Positions 24,508 to 32,976 of a stretch of 64,000 nucleotides of DNA are shown one piece after another. Position numbers and translations under genes: made by a program. Location: positions 51,203-115,202 of the forward strand of contig SUWY01000004.1 of the NCBI GenBank assembly GCA_015061245.1, given 5' to 3'. The number at the start of each line of letters is the position of its first letter. Position 1 is the first letter of the stretch. The DNA is from Bacteroidales bacterium. GTDB taxonomy: Bacteria > Bacteroidota > Bacteroidia > Bacteroidales > Marinifilaceae. A model generated the notes under the pieces. The model ran no database searches. It was not told the DNA's origin and was given only the letters and a program-made list of their open reading frames with translations.

Positions 24508-25386
24508 ATGATTAAGGCGGGTGATTTTATACATCCCGAGGATGTGGCGGCAATTAGACAATTGCAGAATATTCCAGGTTTTGTGGCGTTATCAAAGAAG
24601 GTGCTGGAGTTAGGGTATGAGAAGTATAGATATAGTTTGAATATGGCCTCGTCTATACGTTTGTCTCCAACTCAGTTGCCAAAGTTGTATAACCGATTAC
24701 CTCCGATTTGCGAGAAGTTGGGTATGCCTGTCCCCGAGTTTTATTTGCAGATGAATCCGAAGCCCAATGCTGCCTCGTCCGGAATAAAAAAGAAGTATAT
24801 TCGAATGACATCGGGTTTGTTGGAGTATATGAATGATGAGGAGATTGATGCTTTGTTGGCTCATGAGTGTGGACATCTTATTTGCGATCATAATGTGTAT
24901 CGCTCCCTTATTGATTATCTATCAGATGGTAAAGATGAATCGGGTATTTTAGGTTCGTTGGCAAAACCCATTCAGTATGCTTTGTTGTCGTGGTACAGAA
25001 TGTCGGAATTGTCATGTGACCGATGTGCAAGTCTAGTAACCTCGCCCGAAGTTGTAGCAAAAGTAATGGCTCGTTTTGCCGGTGGTCCATATAGGTTGAC
25101 CAAGGATTTGAATATGGAGGAGTGGCTTGAGCAGGCAGAGAAGTATGAGGAGATTCGTAGCGGTTCTAATTGGGATAAGACTTTAACGAATTTGTATACA
25201 TGGAAGAGGACTCATCCTTATGATTTGGTGCGTGTTCGTGAGGTGATGAAGTGGGGTAAGAGTGTACAGTATAAGAATCTGAAGGAGATTATCATGGCGC
25301 AAGAGTCGGGTAAGTATTGTTCTAAGTGTGGTCGGTCTGTGATTGCAAGTTGGGGCTATTGTAAGTATTGTGGTGAGAAGTTGTAA
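24508..25386 (+). CDS. M48-like zinc metallopeptidase with C-terminal zinc ribbon (copy 2)
   Basis: 292 residues, exact length and layout of the protein at 20392: HECGH at 119-123, SELSCDR downstream, double CxxC ribbon at the C-terminus. The two copies differ most in the loop around residues 90-100 and around 135-150, plausible substrate-facing regions. A 102-base gap with weak regulatory signals precedes it; prsW-like follows after 16 bases. The pairing of one M48 copy with each RyR membrane protein suggests a duplicated module that has since diverged. Confidence 0.85.
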   Translation: MIKAGDFIHPEDVAAIRQLQNIPGFVALSKKVLELGYEKYRYSLNMASSIRLSPTQLPKLYNRLPPICEKLGMPVPEFYLQMNPKPNAASSGIKKKYIRMTSGLLEYMNDEEIDALLAHECGHLICDHNVYRSLIDYLSDGKDESGILGSLAKPIQYALLSWYRMSELSCDRCASLVTSPEVVAKVMARFAGGPYRLTKDLNMEEWLEQAEKYEEIRSGSNWDKTLTNLYTWKRTHPYDLVRVREVMKWGKSVQYKNLKEIIMAQESGKYCSKCGRSVIASWGYCKYCGEKL

Positions 25387-25402
25387 ATTTGGAATATAGA
25401 TT

Positions 25403-26110
25403 ATGGATGCATTGGTGTGGGTGGCAGCGTTGATGCCGGTGGCGGTTTTGATTTTCTACATTTACCGCAAAGATAGAGCGAGTTCTGAGCCTGTTAAGGA
25501 GTTGTTGAAGGCTTTTGGACTTGGTATGTTGTCAATATTGGCATCGTTATTGGTATCGGTGCCGTTTGAGATGTTGGGACTCTATTCAATGGAGCCCTCG
25601 TCCGTAATAGGTGCAATTAGTTTGTCTTTCTTTGGTGCATCAATTCCCGAGGAACTTGCTAAGTTCTTTATGCTGTGGCTTTTGCTAAGGAAGAGCAAGT
25701 ATTTCGATGAGAAGGTCGATGGAATTGTTTATGCCGTTTGCGTTTCAATGGGCTTTGCTGCAGTTGAGAATGTGATGTATTTGTTTGATAATTATGATTC
25801 GTGGTTACAGGTTGGAATTATGAGGGCTTTGTTTTCGATTCCCGGACATTTCTGTTTTGGCGTGCTGATGGGATATTACTATTCATTGGCGAGGTTTTAT
25901 CCAAAGTCACCGAAGAAGAATAGGGCAATGATTTTGTTGGCTCCGATTATTGTTCACGGATTGTTTGATTCTATTTTGTTTGTGATTAATGTTACCCCTG
26001 CAATTAGTGGCTTATTGATGATTGTCTTCTTGGTGTTCTGTTTCAAGATGTGGCGCTATTGCAGCAAGAACATCAAGACCCATTTGGAGCGGGATAAAGA
26101 GGTGGTGTAA
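25403..26110 (+). CDS. PrsW-family intramembrane metalloprotease
   Basis: 235 residues, about eight hydrophobic helices. Conserved motifs of the PrsW/CAAX-protease-like superfamily are present: PEELAKF (Glu83, Glu84), FAAVEN (Glu122), His149 in IPGHF and HGLFD (His185, Asp189). B. subtilis PrsW makes the first cut in the anti-sigma factor RsiW. An island with its own sigma factor plus PrsW therefore suggests regulated proteolysis, but the anti-sigma-like protein here is soluble, so a membrane-anchored TIR, zinc-ribbon or RyR protein may be the substrate. Confidence 0.88.
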   Translation: MDALVWVAALMPVAVLIFYIYRKDRASSEPVKELLKAFGLGMLSILASLLVSVPFEMLGLYSMEPSSVIGAISLSFFGASIPEELAKFFMLWLLLRKSKYFDEKVDGIVYAVCVSMGFAAVENVMYLFDNYDSWLQVGIMRALFSIPGHFCFGVLMGYYYSLARFYPKSPKKNRAMILLAPIIVHGLFDSILFVINVTPAISGLLMIVFLVFCFKMWRYCSKNIKTHLERDKEVV

Positions 26111-26121
26111 AATAGAGTGTT

Positions 26122-27885
26122 ATGGCGAAGAGGTATGAGGTTTTTGTGAGTTATCGAAGGGATAACGGATTTGAGACTGCGAATTTGATTGCGGAGAAGT
26201 TGCGCAGAATGGGATATTCTGTCTTTTTCGATGTTGAGAGTTTGCGTTCGGGTAAGTTTAATGAGCAGTTGTATAAACATATAGAGCAGTGTACAGATTT
26301 TGTTGTAGTGCTGCCTGAAAATGGTTTGGACCGTTGTGTAAATCCTGATGATTGGGTTCGCAAAGAGGTGGTTCATGCCATGACAATGAATAAGAATGTT
26401 GTGCCTGTAATGTTGCGTAATTTCAGCTGGCCTAATCCAATGCCTGAAGGTATGGATGAGTTGAAGGATTTTCAAGCTGTTACAGCAACCGGTTACGAGA
26501 CATTCGATTTGTCTATTCAACGTTTGGCAGGATATTTAAATAGTAAACCCGGCTCACGAATCCGTTCAATCATAAAGGTTTGGAGTGTGGCTATTGTGGC
26601 AATTCTGGTTGTGTTGGCAATTGTATTTGCAGTGTTGCGTTCATTGGCTATCCCTGTTTGTACACAGGTCGCCGATAAATTGGCAATGCAACTTGGTTAT
26701 ATGGATAATATTGTTGGGGCGAACAATTTTGTAAAGGAGTATTGGGATGAGTTCAGTATTGAATATCCCAAAGCCAAATCATTTTCAGAACAGGTTCTGA
26801 CTAAGAGTGAAATTAACGGTGCTCTGGATTTGAAAGAGAAAGAGTTTGCCTCTTATGCTAAAGATGTTGAAAAGTATATGATAGATTTATCCGGATTTGA
26901 GCGTTTTTTAGTGTGGCTCCACGGAATAAATTATGCGGAACTTTTGGCATCGAACAATATGATGAACTCTGCCTTGGACGAGGCCTTAAATTTAGTTGCT
27001 TTGGCTCGTCATAATGTTTCAATGGGCGATGTTTCTCGTCTTGCCCAAGAGAGTTTTAAAGTGAACCTTCAGTGTCAAATTCATAGTTTGAACTTTTGCT
27101 ATTACGGCTATTGTGCGGTTATCGCTTTGATGCCTGAAAAGGCTCAAGAGAATTTCCTGAAGATGGATGAGCATTTCAATCATACACCTCGTGCGGTTGG
27201 TTTGCATTTGCCCCAAGAGGATTATGAGCGTTTTGTCCAACAGGAAATGAATGCGATGGAGAGGTTATTTGGCTCATTAAATACCGAGTTAATTAAGGCT
27301 CAGGATACTTTGGCAATCGAGGAACAGAAGTATGCTGAGTTGGTTGAAAAAGTGAAAGGTGTTCACAACTCTATAATTCAGGCAACTCAGTTTGTCTCAA
27401 AGGATGGTCAATGGGATAAATGGGGTAAGATTAGAAGATTGACAACATATTTGAGCGGAGTTGTTGCGGATAGTGTTGAATCGGTAGCAGACGATAGTCC
27501 GGTAGTAATATTTCCCAATGAGGTTTATGGTGAGCTTTGTTTGCGCTTGAGCGATTATGAGAAAGCACATCCGGAGTCAGAGTTGTATGTGGCCTCGCTC
27601 AAAAAATATTATGAACAGGTTACTCGGAACAAGGAAGCTGGAGGTGGAGTTTTAATCTTTGCATTTGCGAATAGCGAGCATCACCAGGTTTTTCAGGTGG
27701 GTGATATTATTGTTGAGCTTAACGGCAGACCTGTGAATACCCTTGAGGATTTAAAGAGTATCTTTAAGGAGTTTGGCGATGGTCAAGTTAAATTCTGGCG
27801 AATGGAAGGTGGAAAGTTTCTTAAAAGGAGCTCTTCAACAATGGGCAATACCGACGTGCTCGGATTTTTGGATATAGTATTGTAG
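26122..27885 (+). CDS. TIR-domain membrane protein with C-terminal PDZ-like domain
   Basis: 587 residues. TIR domain at 1-135 (YEVFVSYRRDNG, VFFDVESLRSGKFNEQL), with Glu82 in DDWVRKEV at the place of the NADase catalytic glutamate. One membrane helix at about 152-175. A long helical extracytoplasmic region with a coiled coil near 385-420, and a PDZ-like end (about 515-587: QVGDIIVELNGRPVNTLEDLKSIF). Bacterial TIR domains often cleave NAD+ or make cyclic-ADP-ribose signals in anti-phage systems. A PDZ on the far side of the membrane could sense misfolded or unfolded C-termini. Lies 11 bases after prsW. Confidence 0.85.
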   Translation: MAKRYEVFVSYRRDNGFETANLIAEKLRRMGYSVFFDVESLRSGKFNEQLYKHIEQCTDFVVVLPENGLDRCVNPDDWVRKEVVHAMTMNKNVVPVMLRNFSWPNPMPEGMDELKDFQAVTATGYETFDLSIQRLAGYLNSKPGSRIRSIIKVWSVAIVAILVVLAIVFAVLRSLAIPVCTQVADKLAMQLGYMDNIVGANNFVKEYWDEFSIEYPKAKSFSEQVLTKSEINGALDLKEKEFASYAKDVEKYMIDLSGFERFLVWLHGINYAELLASNNMMNSALDEALNLVALARHNVSMGDVSRLAQESFKVNLQCQIHSLNFCYYGYCAVIALMPEKAQENFLKMDEHFNHTPRAVGLHLPQEDYERFVQQEMNAMERLFGSLNTELIKAQDTLAIEEQKYAELVEKVKGVHNSIIQATQFVSKDGQWDKWGKIRRLTTYLSGVVADSVESVADDSPVVIFPNEVYGELCLRLSDYEKAHPESELYVASLKKYYEQVTRNKEAGGGVLIFAFANSEHHQVFQVGDIIVELNGRPVNTLEDLKSIFKEFGDGQVKFWRMEGGKFLKRSSSTMGNTDVLGFLDIVL

Positions 27886-27905
27886 GAAAATATTTGGATA
27901 CAGGT

Positions 27906-30900
27906 ATGGAGATTTATGATTATAGCGCTTTTATAAGTTATAAGAGTGATGATGAGAAGTGGGCAAAGTGGCTGCAACAAAAGTTAGCAGACTATAGTAT
28001 ACCTACGCTTGTTTGTGAGAAACATCATAATAGAGCTAAAAAATTAAAGCCCTGTTTTCGTTACCATACAGATATTTCGCCTCAGGTTCTTAAGGATGAG
28101 ATCTACGATAAGTTAAAGCGCTCGAAGTGTTTGATTGTTGTTTGTTCAAGAAAATCAACGCAATCTCAGTGGGTGGGCGAGGAGGTTCGTATTTTCTGCG
28201 AGGAACTTGGCCGTTATAACAAAGTTATTCCGTTCATTGTTGATGGAGAGCCATATAGTGGCGATGAGAATGAGTGTTTTCATCAGGTTATTCGTGAACT
28301 GTTCCCAAAGTCGAGTGATTTAAAGGTAAATCGAGAAATTTTAGGTGTTAATATACACGAAGAGGGTACCGGAAGTGGTTGGCTGAAACGTGCAAGAGCC
28401 GTAACTCAGGTGGTGTCGGCGCTTACTGATATCTCTTTTACTGAGTTGTGGGATTTAGTTGGTAAGCGTGCTCGACGTAAGCGCGCAATGCAATATAGTG
28501 TAATGGGGTTGGCGCTTTTGGCTCTTTTGCTTGTTGTTGATTTTTACAGAACTAAGCGATACTACTATGCCGATTATGTTGTTGAGCGAGGCATGCCTAA
28601 AGGTTTGTATGAATTGAGCCGTGCCGATAGAGAGTTTCTCCCCGGTCACTACGTATTCGAATGGAGTGAAGGGAAATTGAAGCGTGTAGTATGTTCAGAT
28701 GCTCATGGACATCCAATATCTCCGGCATCAACCTTGTCGTACGATAGAGTTGCCATTATGGAGATTATCTATGCAAATGGCAAATTTGCCGGAATAATGA
28801 AATATAATGAAATGGAGCAGGAGATATGTAAAGAGACATATAGTTATATGTCGGATGAGTACGCATATATCGATCTTCTCAATACTGAAACAGGTAATTC
28901 TGCCTCGATGTTTAATTCTCAAACAAATCTGCGTGAAAATAATTATAATACAAAGTTTAATTTGACAACGTTCTGGTCTACAGGAAAGGCAAAGATTGGC
29001 AGATACGTGAATATTTATGATGAGTATGGTTATGTAAAAAGACAATTGTATAAAAAGCATAATGGCGAGTTAGCTTATCCGGGAGTAGATGCCAGTGGTG
29101 TGAGTGGAATAGAGTTTGTTAGAGATTCACTACATAGGGCTGTTGAGATTCATTATTTGGATAAGGATGAGAACTACACAGAAAATAGACGTGGAATAGC
29201 AAGTAGACGCTATAGGTATAATGAAAAGGGAATGACAGTAAGCGAGGAGTTTTTTAATATCGATGGCGATTTAGTTTTGAGCGAAGAGTGTTATGCAAAA
29301 GCCGAAATGGTGTATGATTATGAAAATGGAACCATGACGGAATACTACTACGATGATAAAGGAGAACCATGCCTAAATACCTCTTTCTACCATATGTCTG
29401 TAATAAGGCATATAGAGAACGGTATGGTGATTAAGTTTTGTGGGATAGATGGGAAGCCTATACCTATATGGAATAACATAGAGGGCGATGGAGGTTATGC
29501 GTATAAAGTGCTTAAGTATGATAATAATGGTTACGTGTCAGATTATATCTATTTAAATACAGATTCAATTCCAACATTTACCTCAAGAGGAGTTATGCAC
29601 GTAAAGTTTAAAATAAAGGATGGATTGTTGTTATGGAGTAGAAACTTTGATGCAGAGGGTAATAAGATTAATGGCAAGGCTGGCTTTCATGAACAAAGAA
29701 TGGAGTATGATGGAAATAATCTTGTGAGTGTTGCATATTATCATTATGACGGTCATAGAATAAATGTTAGTCCGTACAATATGTCAAAAATGACCTTCAC
29801 CTATGATAAAGGCAGACTGTCTGAAAAGCGTTTTTATGATGCAAATGATATGCCGGTAATGTCGCCCGAGGCTATGAATACTTGTGGATTTAAATTGGAG
29901 TATGGAATAGAGCATAATAATCCGGTAAAGATAAGTTTCTTGGGTTCAGCTTATGGTTCTTTAATGCCTAATGCCAATAATTTTGCAGTGGCAACAATGG
30001 AGTATAATGAGGATGGTAATTGTAAAAAGATGACCACAATGGATGTAGATGAACAACCATGTATATCATTGTTAGGATATGCAACAGTTGTTCGTGAATT
30101 TACCAATGAGGGTTATCTCCATAAAGAGTTTTTCTATGATACTTTAATGAAGCCAATTGCAAATTATATGGGAGTGGCAGTAGTGGAGTATCAATATGAT
30201 GAGCAGGGGAATGTTTCTGAAACATGTTGCTATGATACAAATGCACTTGTTGCCAAGAATGTTCATGGTTGGGCCAGACTTAAAAATGAGTATGAGAATG
30301 GAAGACCTATTGCTACTGCCTATTTTGGAGTTAAAGGAGAACCGATAATTCTTGATACAATGAATGCTCACTTATATAGAGCAAAATATAATGATAGGGG
30401 TATTTTAGTAGAGGGCTCATATTATGACTGTGACTCAAACAGAGTTATTTCAAAGTTTGGATATTGGCGTAATGTTCAGGTAAAAGATGAGCGAGGCCTT
30501 TTGCTTGAAGAGACTTTCTATGATACCAATGACAAACTTATAACAAATGATTATGGTGTTGCCAAAGGAGTTATTGAATATAATGATTGGGGGTTGGTAA
30601 CCAAGATAGCAACCTATGATGAAAATGGAGATTTAGTTATCAATAGGGCTCCCGGTGCCGGTTATGCTTATCGTATTGATGAATATAATGATCAAGGAGT
30701 TCAAGTGTCATCACATTTCTTTGGAGAGGATAGTGAACCTATAAAATCTTATATGGGAATGCATAAGATTGTTAATAAGGTTAATAGTAATGGAGCATCG
30801 GAAGTTATGAGTTTACATGATGAGAATGGTGACTTATGTAGTGGAATGATTCCTGGCGTAAATATGGAAGGTGCTGTTATGGTTAACATATACAATGATA

Positions 30901-31196
30901 ATAATGATAATATTTATAGTGCAGTATATGATGAGTCATTAGATGAAATAATGTCTGCTTATCCTGTTTTGAAAAACGGAAAAGTTGAGCAACTTGTAAT
31001 GAGAAGTATGAGCTTGGAACAACTATTGGTTCGATATGCGAATGGAAGTGCAGATCGTTTGTATTTCAGTGATGACTTTTTGTCAATATACGATGATGCC
31101 AAAGTTGAACGTGTAAAACAATTAAATAAAACTCTGGACTCATTGAATGAAATTGTAGATGCAAAATTTGGTGAATACATAAAAGAGTTGCAGTAA
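27906..31196 (+). CDS. TIR-domain membrane protein with long tandem-repeat ectodomain
   Basis: 1096 residues from ATG 27906. TIR-like domain at about 1-190 (YDYSAFISYKSDDEKWAKWLQQKL; QWVGEEVRIF with Glu92/Glu93 at the candidate catalytic site). One membrane helix at about 197-215. From about 300 to 1030 a degenerate repeat with a period near 32 residues: G-aromatic ... Y-[DN]-x-x-G ... [FY]-[FY]-D ... [PL]-[IV], for example VVEYQYDEQGNVSETCCYD and KGVIEYNDWGLVTKIATYD. This looks like beta-hairpin repeats of the MORN_2/RHS kind and could form a ligand-binding or wall-spanning rod. It follows the TIR-PDZ gene by 20 bases. Confidence 0.8.
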   Translation: MEIYDYSAFISYKSDDEKWAKWLQQKLADYSIPTLVCEKHHNRAKKLKPCFRYHTDISPQVLKDEIYDKLKRSKCLIVVCSRKSTQSQWVGEEVRIFCEELGRYNKVIPFIVDGEPYSGDENECFHQVIRELFPKSSDLKVNREILGVNIHEEGTGSGWLKRARAVTQVVSALTDISFTELWDLVGKRARRKRAMQYSVMGLALLALLLVVDFYRTKRYYYADYVVERGMPKGLYELSRADREFLPGHYVFEWSEGKLKRVVCSDAHGHPISPASTLSYDRVAIMEIIYANGKFAGIMKYNEMEQEICKETYSYMSDEYAYIDLLNTETGNSASMFNSQTNLRENNYNTKFNLTTFWSTGKAKIGRYVNIYDEYGYVKRQLYKKHNGELAYPGVDASGVSGIEFVRDSLHRAVEIHYLDKDENYTENRRGIASRRYRYNEKGMTVSEEFFNIDGDLVLSEECYAKAEMVYDYENGTMTEYYYDDKGEPCLNTSFYHMSVIRHIENGMVIKFCGIDGKPIPIWNNIEGDGGYAYKVLKYDNNGYVSDYIYLNTDSIPTFTSRGVMHVKFKIKDGLLLWSRNFDAEGNKINGKAGFHEQRMEYDGNNLVSVAYYHYDGHRINVSPYNMSKMTFTYDKGRLSEKRFYDANDMPVMSPEAMNTCGFKLEYGIEHNNPVKISFLGSAYGSLMPNANNFAVATMEYNEDGNCKKMTTMDVDEQPCISLLGYATVVREFTNEGYLHKEFFYDTLMKPIANYMGVAVVEYQYDEQGNVSETCCYDTNALVAKNVHGWARLKNEYENGRPIATAYFGVKGEPIILDTMNAHLYRAKYNDRGILVEGSYYDCDSNRVISKFGYWRNVQVKDERGLLLEETFYDTNDKLITNDYGVAKGVIEYNDWGLVTKIATYDENGDLVINRAPGAGYAYRIDEYNDQGVQVSSHFFGEDSEPIKSYMGMHKIVNKVNSNGASEVMSLHDENGDLCSGMIPGVNMEGAVMVNIYNDNNDNIYSAVYDESLDEIMSAYPVLKNGKVEQLVMRSMSLEQLLVRYANGSADRLYFSDDFLSIYDDAKVERVKQLNKTLDSLNEIVDAKFGEYIKELQ

Positions 31197-31210
31197 TTAA
31201 ATATTTCAGT

Positions 31211-31236
31211 GATAGATTTCAACAGTTTGTTTACTC
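31211..31236 (+). promoter_or_regulatory. Candidate island promoter, copy A (GATAGATT-N11-TTTACTC)
   Basis: GATAGATT at 31211-31218 and TTTACTC at 31230-31236, start codon 30 bases further. The same pair with the same 11-base spacing recurs at 31638-31663. It does not fit the housekeeping TTTG/TAnnTTTG pattern, so the island sigma factor is a natural candidate reader. Confidence 0.45.
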
Positions 31237-31266
31237 TTTACGTATAAAAACTATAAAGAGAGATTT

Positions 31267-31557
31267 ATGAAGAATTTGAATTATGTACCGCAACCAATGG
31301 ACACAACGGATGTTCAGTTGCCTGAAGAGTTGAATGTACTTGTCGAGGAGATGGCTAAAAATGTCCACGAAGTGTGGGCACAATCAAGAATAGATCAGGG
31401 GTGGAGTTATGGCAGTGAGCGTAATGATGTGTTGAAACACCATCCGTGTCTAATTCCTTATGAGCAGCTTCCTGAGGTTGAAAAGGCATACGATCGTGAT
31501 ACTGCATTAGGTACATTGAAGTTGATTTGCAAATTGGGTTTTAAGATTTCAAGGTAG
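31267..31557 (+). CDS. Stand-alone RyR-domain protein
   Basis: 96 residues, essentially one RyR domain: a short N-terminal extension, then VHEVWAQSRIDQGWSYGSER, KHHPCLIPYEQLPEVEKAYDRD and TLGTLKL-type final helix. It is very close to the RyR domain that ends the protein at 19349, including the linker residues (DTTDVQLPEELN compared with DLSDVELPNDLI), so it probably arose by duplication of that C-terminus. It has its own candidate promoter and a terminator. It may act as a soluble ligand sponge, a competitor, or a regulator of the fusion protein. Confidence 0.9.
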   Translation: MKNLNYVPQPMDTTDVQLPEELNVLVEEMAKNVHEVWAQSRIDQGWSYGSERNDVLKHHPCLIPYEQLPEVEKAYDRDTALGTLKLICKLGFKISR

Positions 31558-31586
31558 TCAATTACTTTATACAACTTCAGCATAAT

Positions 31587-31626
31587 GTGGTTGTTCTAAC
31601 GAATAAGTTAGGCAACCACTTTTTTT
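31587..31626 (+). terminator. Rho-independent terminator after the solo RyR gene
   Basis: GTGGTTGTTCTAAC pairs with GTTAGGCAACCAC (one bulge) around a 6-base loop and is followed by seven T. Confidence 0.85.
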
Positions 31627-31637
31627 ATATCCTTACT

Positions 31638-31663
31638 GATAGATTGCTCATCTGTTTTTACTC
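31638..31663 (+). promoter_or_regulatory. Candidate island promoter, copy B (GATAGATT-N11-TTTACTC)
   Basis: GATAGATT at 31638-31645 and TTTACTC at 31657-31663, identical spacing to copy A. It sits directly after a terminator and 58 bases before the vWA gene, exactly where a promoter is required. Confidence 0.45.
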
Positions 31664-31721
31664 TCTAACAATAGAATAATAAATAGTAAAGGTTGGAATT
31701 GATAACTTAAACTGAAAGATT

Positions 31722-32531
31722 ATGGAAGTAAAAATTGAAACAACGGTTACAAAAGATGTGAAGATTACTACGTCAGATAATAAGAGCAAGCCTTTCGAGA
31801 AGGTTGCTCCAAAGCAGATTGGAGTTCTTGATATGGTTATTGCATTTGACACTACAGGGTCAATGGCTGCATATATCGATGCTGTGCGTCAGGAGGTATC
31901 GGACTTGATTCCTCGCCTATTTAAAGATAATGAAAACCTTAGACTTGGCGTAGTTGCTTTTGGAGATTATTGCGATATGCTAAATGCGCAGGAGTTTGGC
32001 GATGCTTACCAGTGTCTTATGCCAACTAATAGTGAGAATGAGATAATTAAGTTTGTTCGCGAATCAAAGGATACCCATGGGGGCGATGGTGATGAGTTTT
32101 ATGAGTTGGTTATTAAGAAGATTGTAGAGGAGACTCCGTGGAGAGAGGGCTCTACTCGTGCCATACTTTTAATCTCGGATGCAGACCCTCATCCGGTAGG
32201 GTATACATACGAAAATTATGTTGTGAATAATCAGATTGATTGGCGTAAAGAGGCTCAAAGAGCTGCTGCAATGAAGATAAAGATTGATACGGTTACCATT
32301 ACCGATGCACCTTGGTATAAAGAGTTGTCGCAAATGACAAATGGAATAAGTGTACCATTTTCAAGCGGACACAAGACTGCAAGACTTGTCGAGGCGGCAA
32401 CAATGGCTCGTGGTTCAATAAAGTCGCGAATGGCGTTCGATAAACTCTATGCAGAGTGTAAAGATGAGGAGTGCAGTAAGATAATGGCATCGTACAAGGT
32501 TGAAAGAGATAGTTGTGATGAATATGAGTAG
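31722..32531 (+). CDS. von Willebrand factor A (vWA) domain protein
   Basis: 269 residues. After a short charged N-terminus the vWA core starts at about residue 35 with a full MIDAS motif DTTGS (Asp43, Ser47), followed by VVAFGDYCD, and a third ligand region with THGGDGDEF, then ILLISDADPHP. No signal peptide or membrane anchor, so cytoplasmic. vWA proteins usually bind a partner through a bridging metal and in bacterial conflict systems often pair with an ATPase; none is seen here. First gene of a four-gene operon with overlapping or nearly touching frames. Confidence 0.88.
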   Translation: MEVKIETTVTKDVKITTSDNKSKPFEKVAPKQIGVLDMVIAFDTTGSMAAYIDAVRQEVSDLIPRLFKDNENLRLGVVAFGDYCDMLNAQEFGDAYQCLMPTNSENEIIKFVRESKDTHGGDGDEFYELVIKKIVEETPWREGSTRAILLISDADPHPVGYTYENYVVNNQIDWRKEAQRAAAMKIKIDTVTITDAPWYKELSQMTNGISVPFSSGHKTARLVEAATMARGSIKSRMAFDKLYAECKDEECSKIMASYKVERDSCDEYE

Positions 32532-32976
32532 AATGAAATTTAATTATGCCAATGGTAATATGGCTATAGTCAATATGGAAACCGGAAAGGTTAGAGTATT
32601 CTCAGAGGGATGCAGATTGTTGGTAGATGATTGCGAGATTGATTATGATGCAATTGAGCAACAGTGTGTTAACGGAATTCATAATGCAAGAGCAAAGGCA
32701 ATTAGATATGCCGGATTGGGACAGTGGTCAGATTTCAATGATGGATTATGTGCCATTTCGTGGATGCTATACCCCGATGGACAATATTTTGCGGATAGCG
32801 ATGGATATGGAATGGAGGATAATGATGAGGAGGTGGTATATGCAATCATCGATACCGACCTTAATATCATAGAGCCATTTCGCCCAGTCAAAAATGTTGA
32901 AGCATATCTCAAAGAGGTAGGGAAAAATGTTAATTATCATAAAAATATAGAGATATCACAATGGAAACAAAAGTAA
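32518..32976 (+). CDS. Hypothetical protein with WG-repeat-like character
   Basis: About 152 residues from ATG 32518, overlapping the vWA gene by 14 bases; ATG 32524 or 32533 are alternatives. The sequence pattern (NYANGNMAIVNMETGKVRVF, FNDGLCAISWMLYPDGQYF, YAIIDTDLNIIEPF) looks like one or two WG-type beta repeats, as in the protein encoded at 34224. No membrane segment. It overlaps the creD-like gene by 16 bases. Probably a soluble partner in the vWA/CreD complex; not recognised as a named family. Confidence 0.65.
   Translation: MNMSRMKFNYANGNMAIVNMETGKVRVFSEGCRLLVDDCEIDYDAIEQQCVNGIHNARAKAIRYAGLGQWSDFNDGLCAISWMLYPDGQYFADSDGYGMEDNDEEVVYAIIDTDLNIIEPFRPVKNVEAYLKEVGKNVNYHKNIEISQWKQK

Noticed and set aside
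31267..31557. Truncated remnant of the larger RyR fusion
   Set aside because: The frame is intact, with its own start, promoter-like motif and strong terminator, so it reads as a functional small gene rather than debris.
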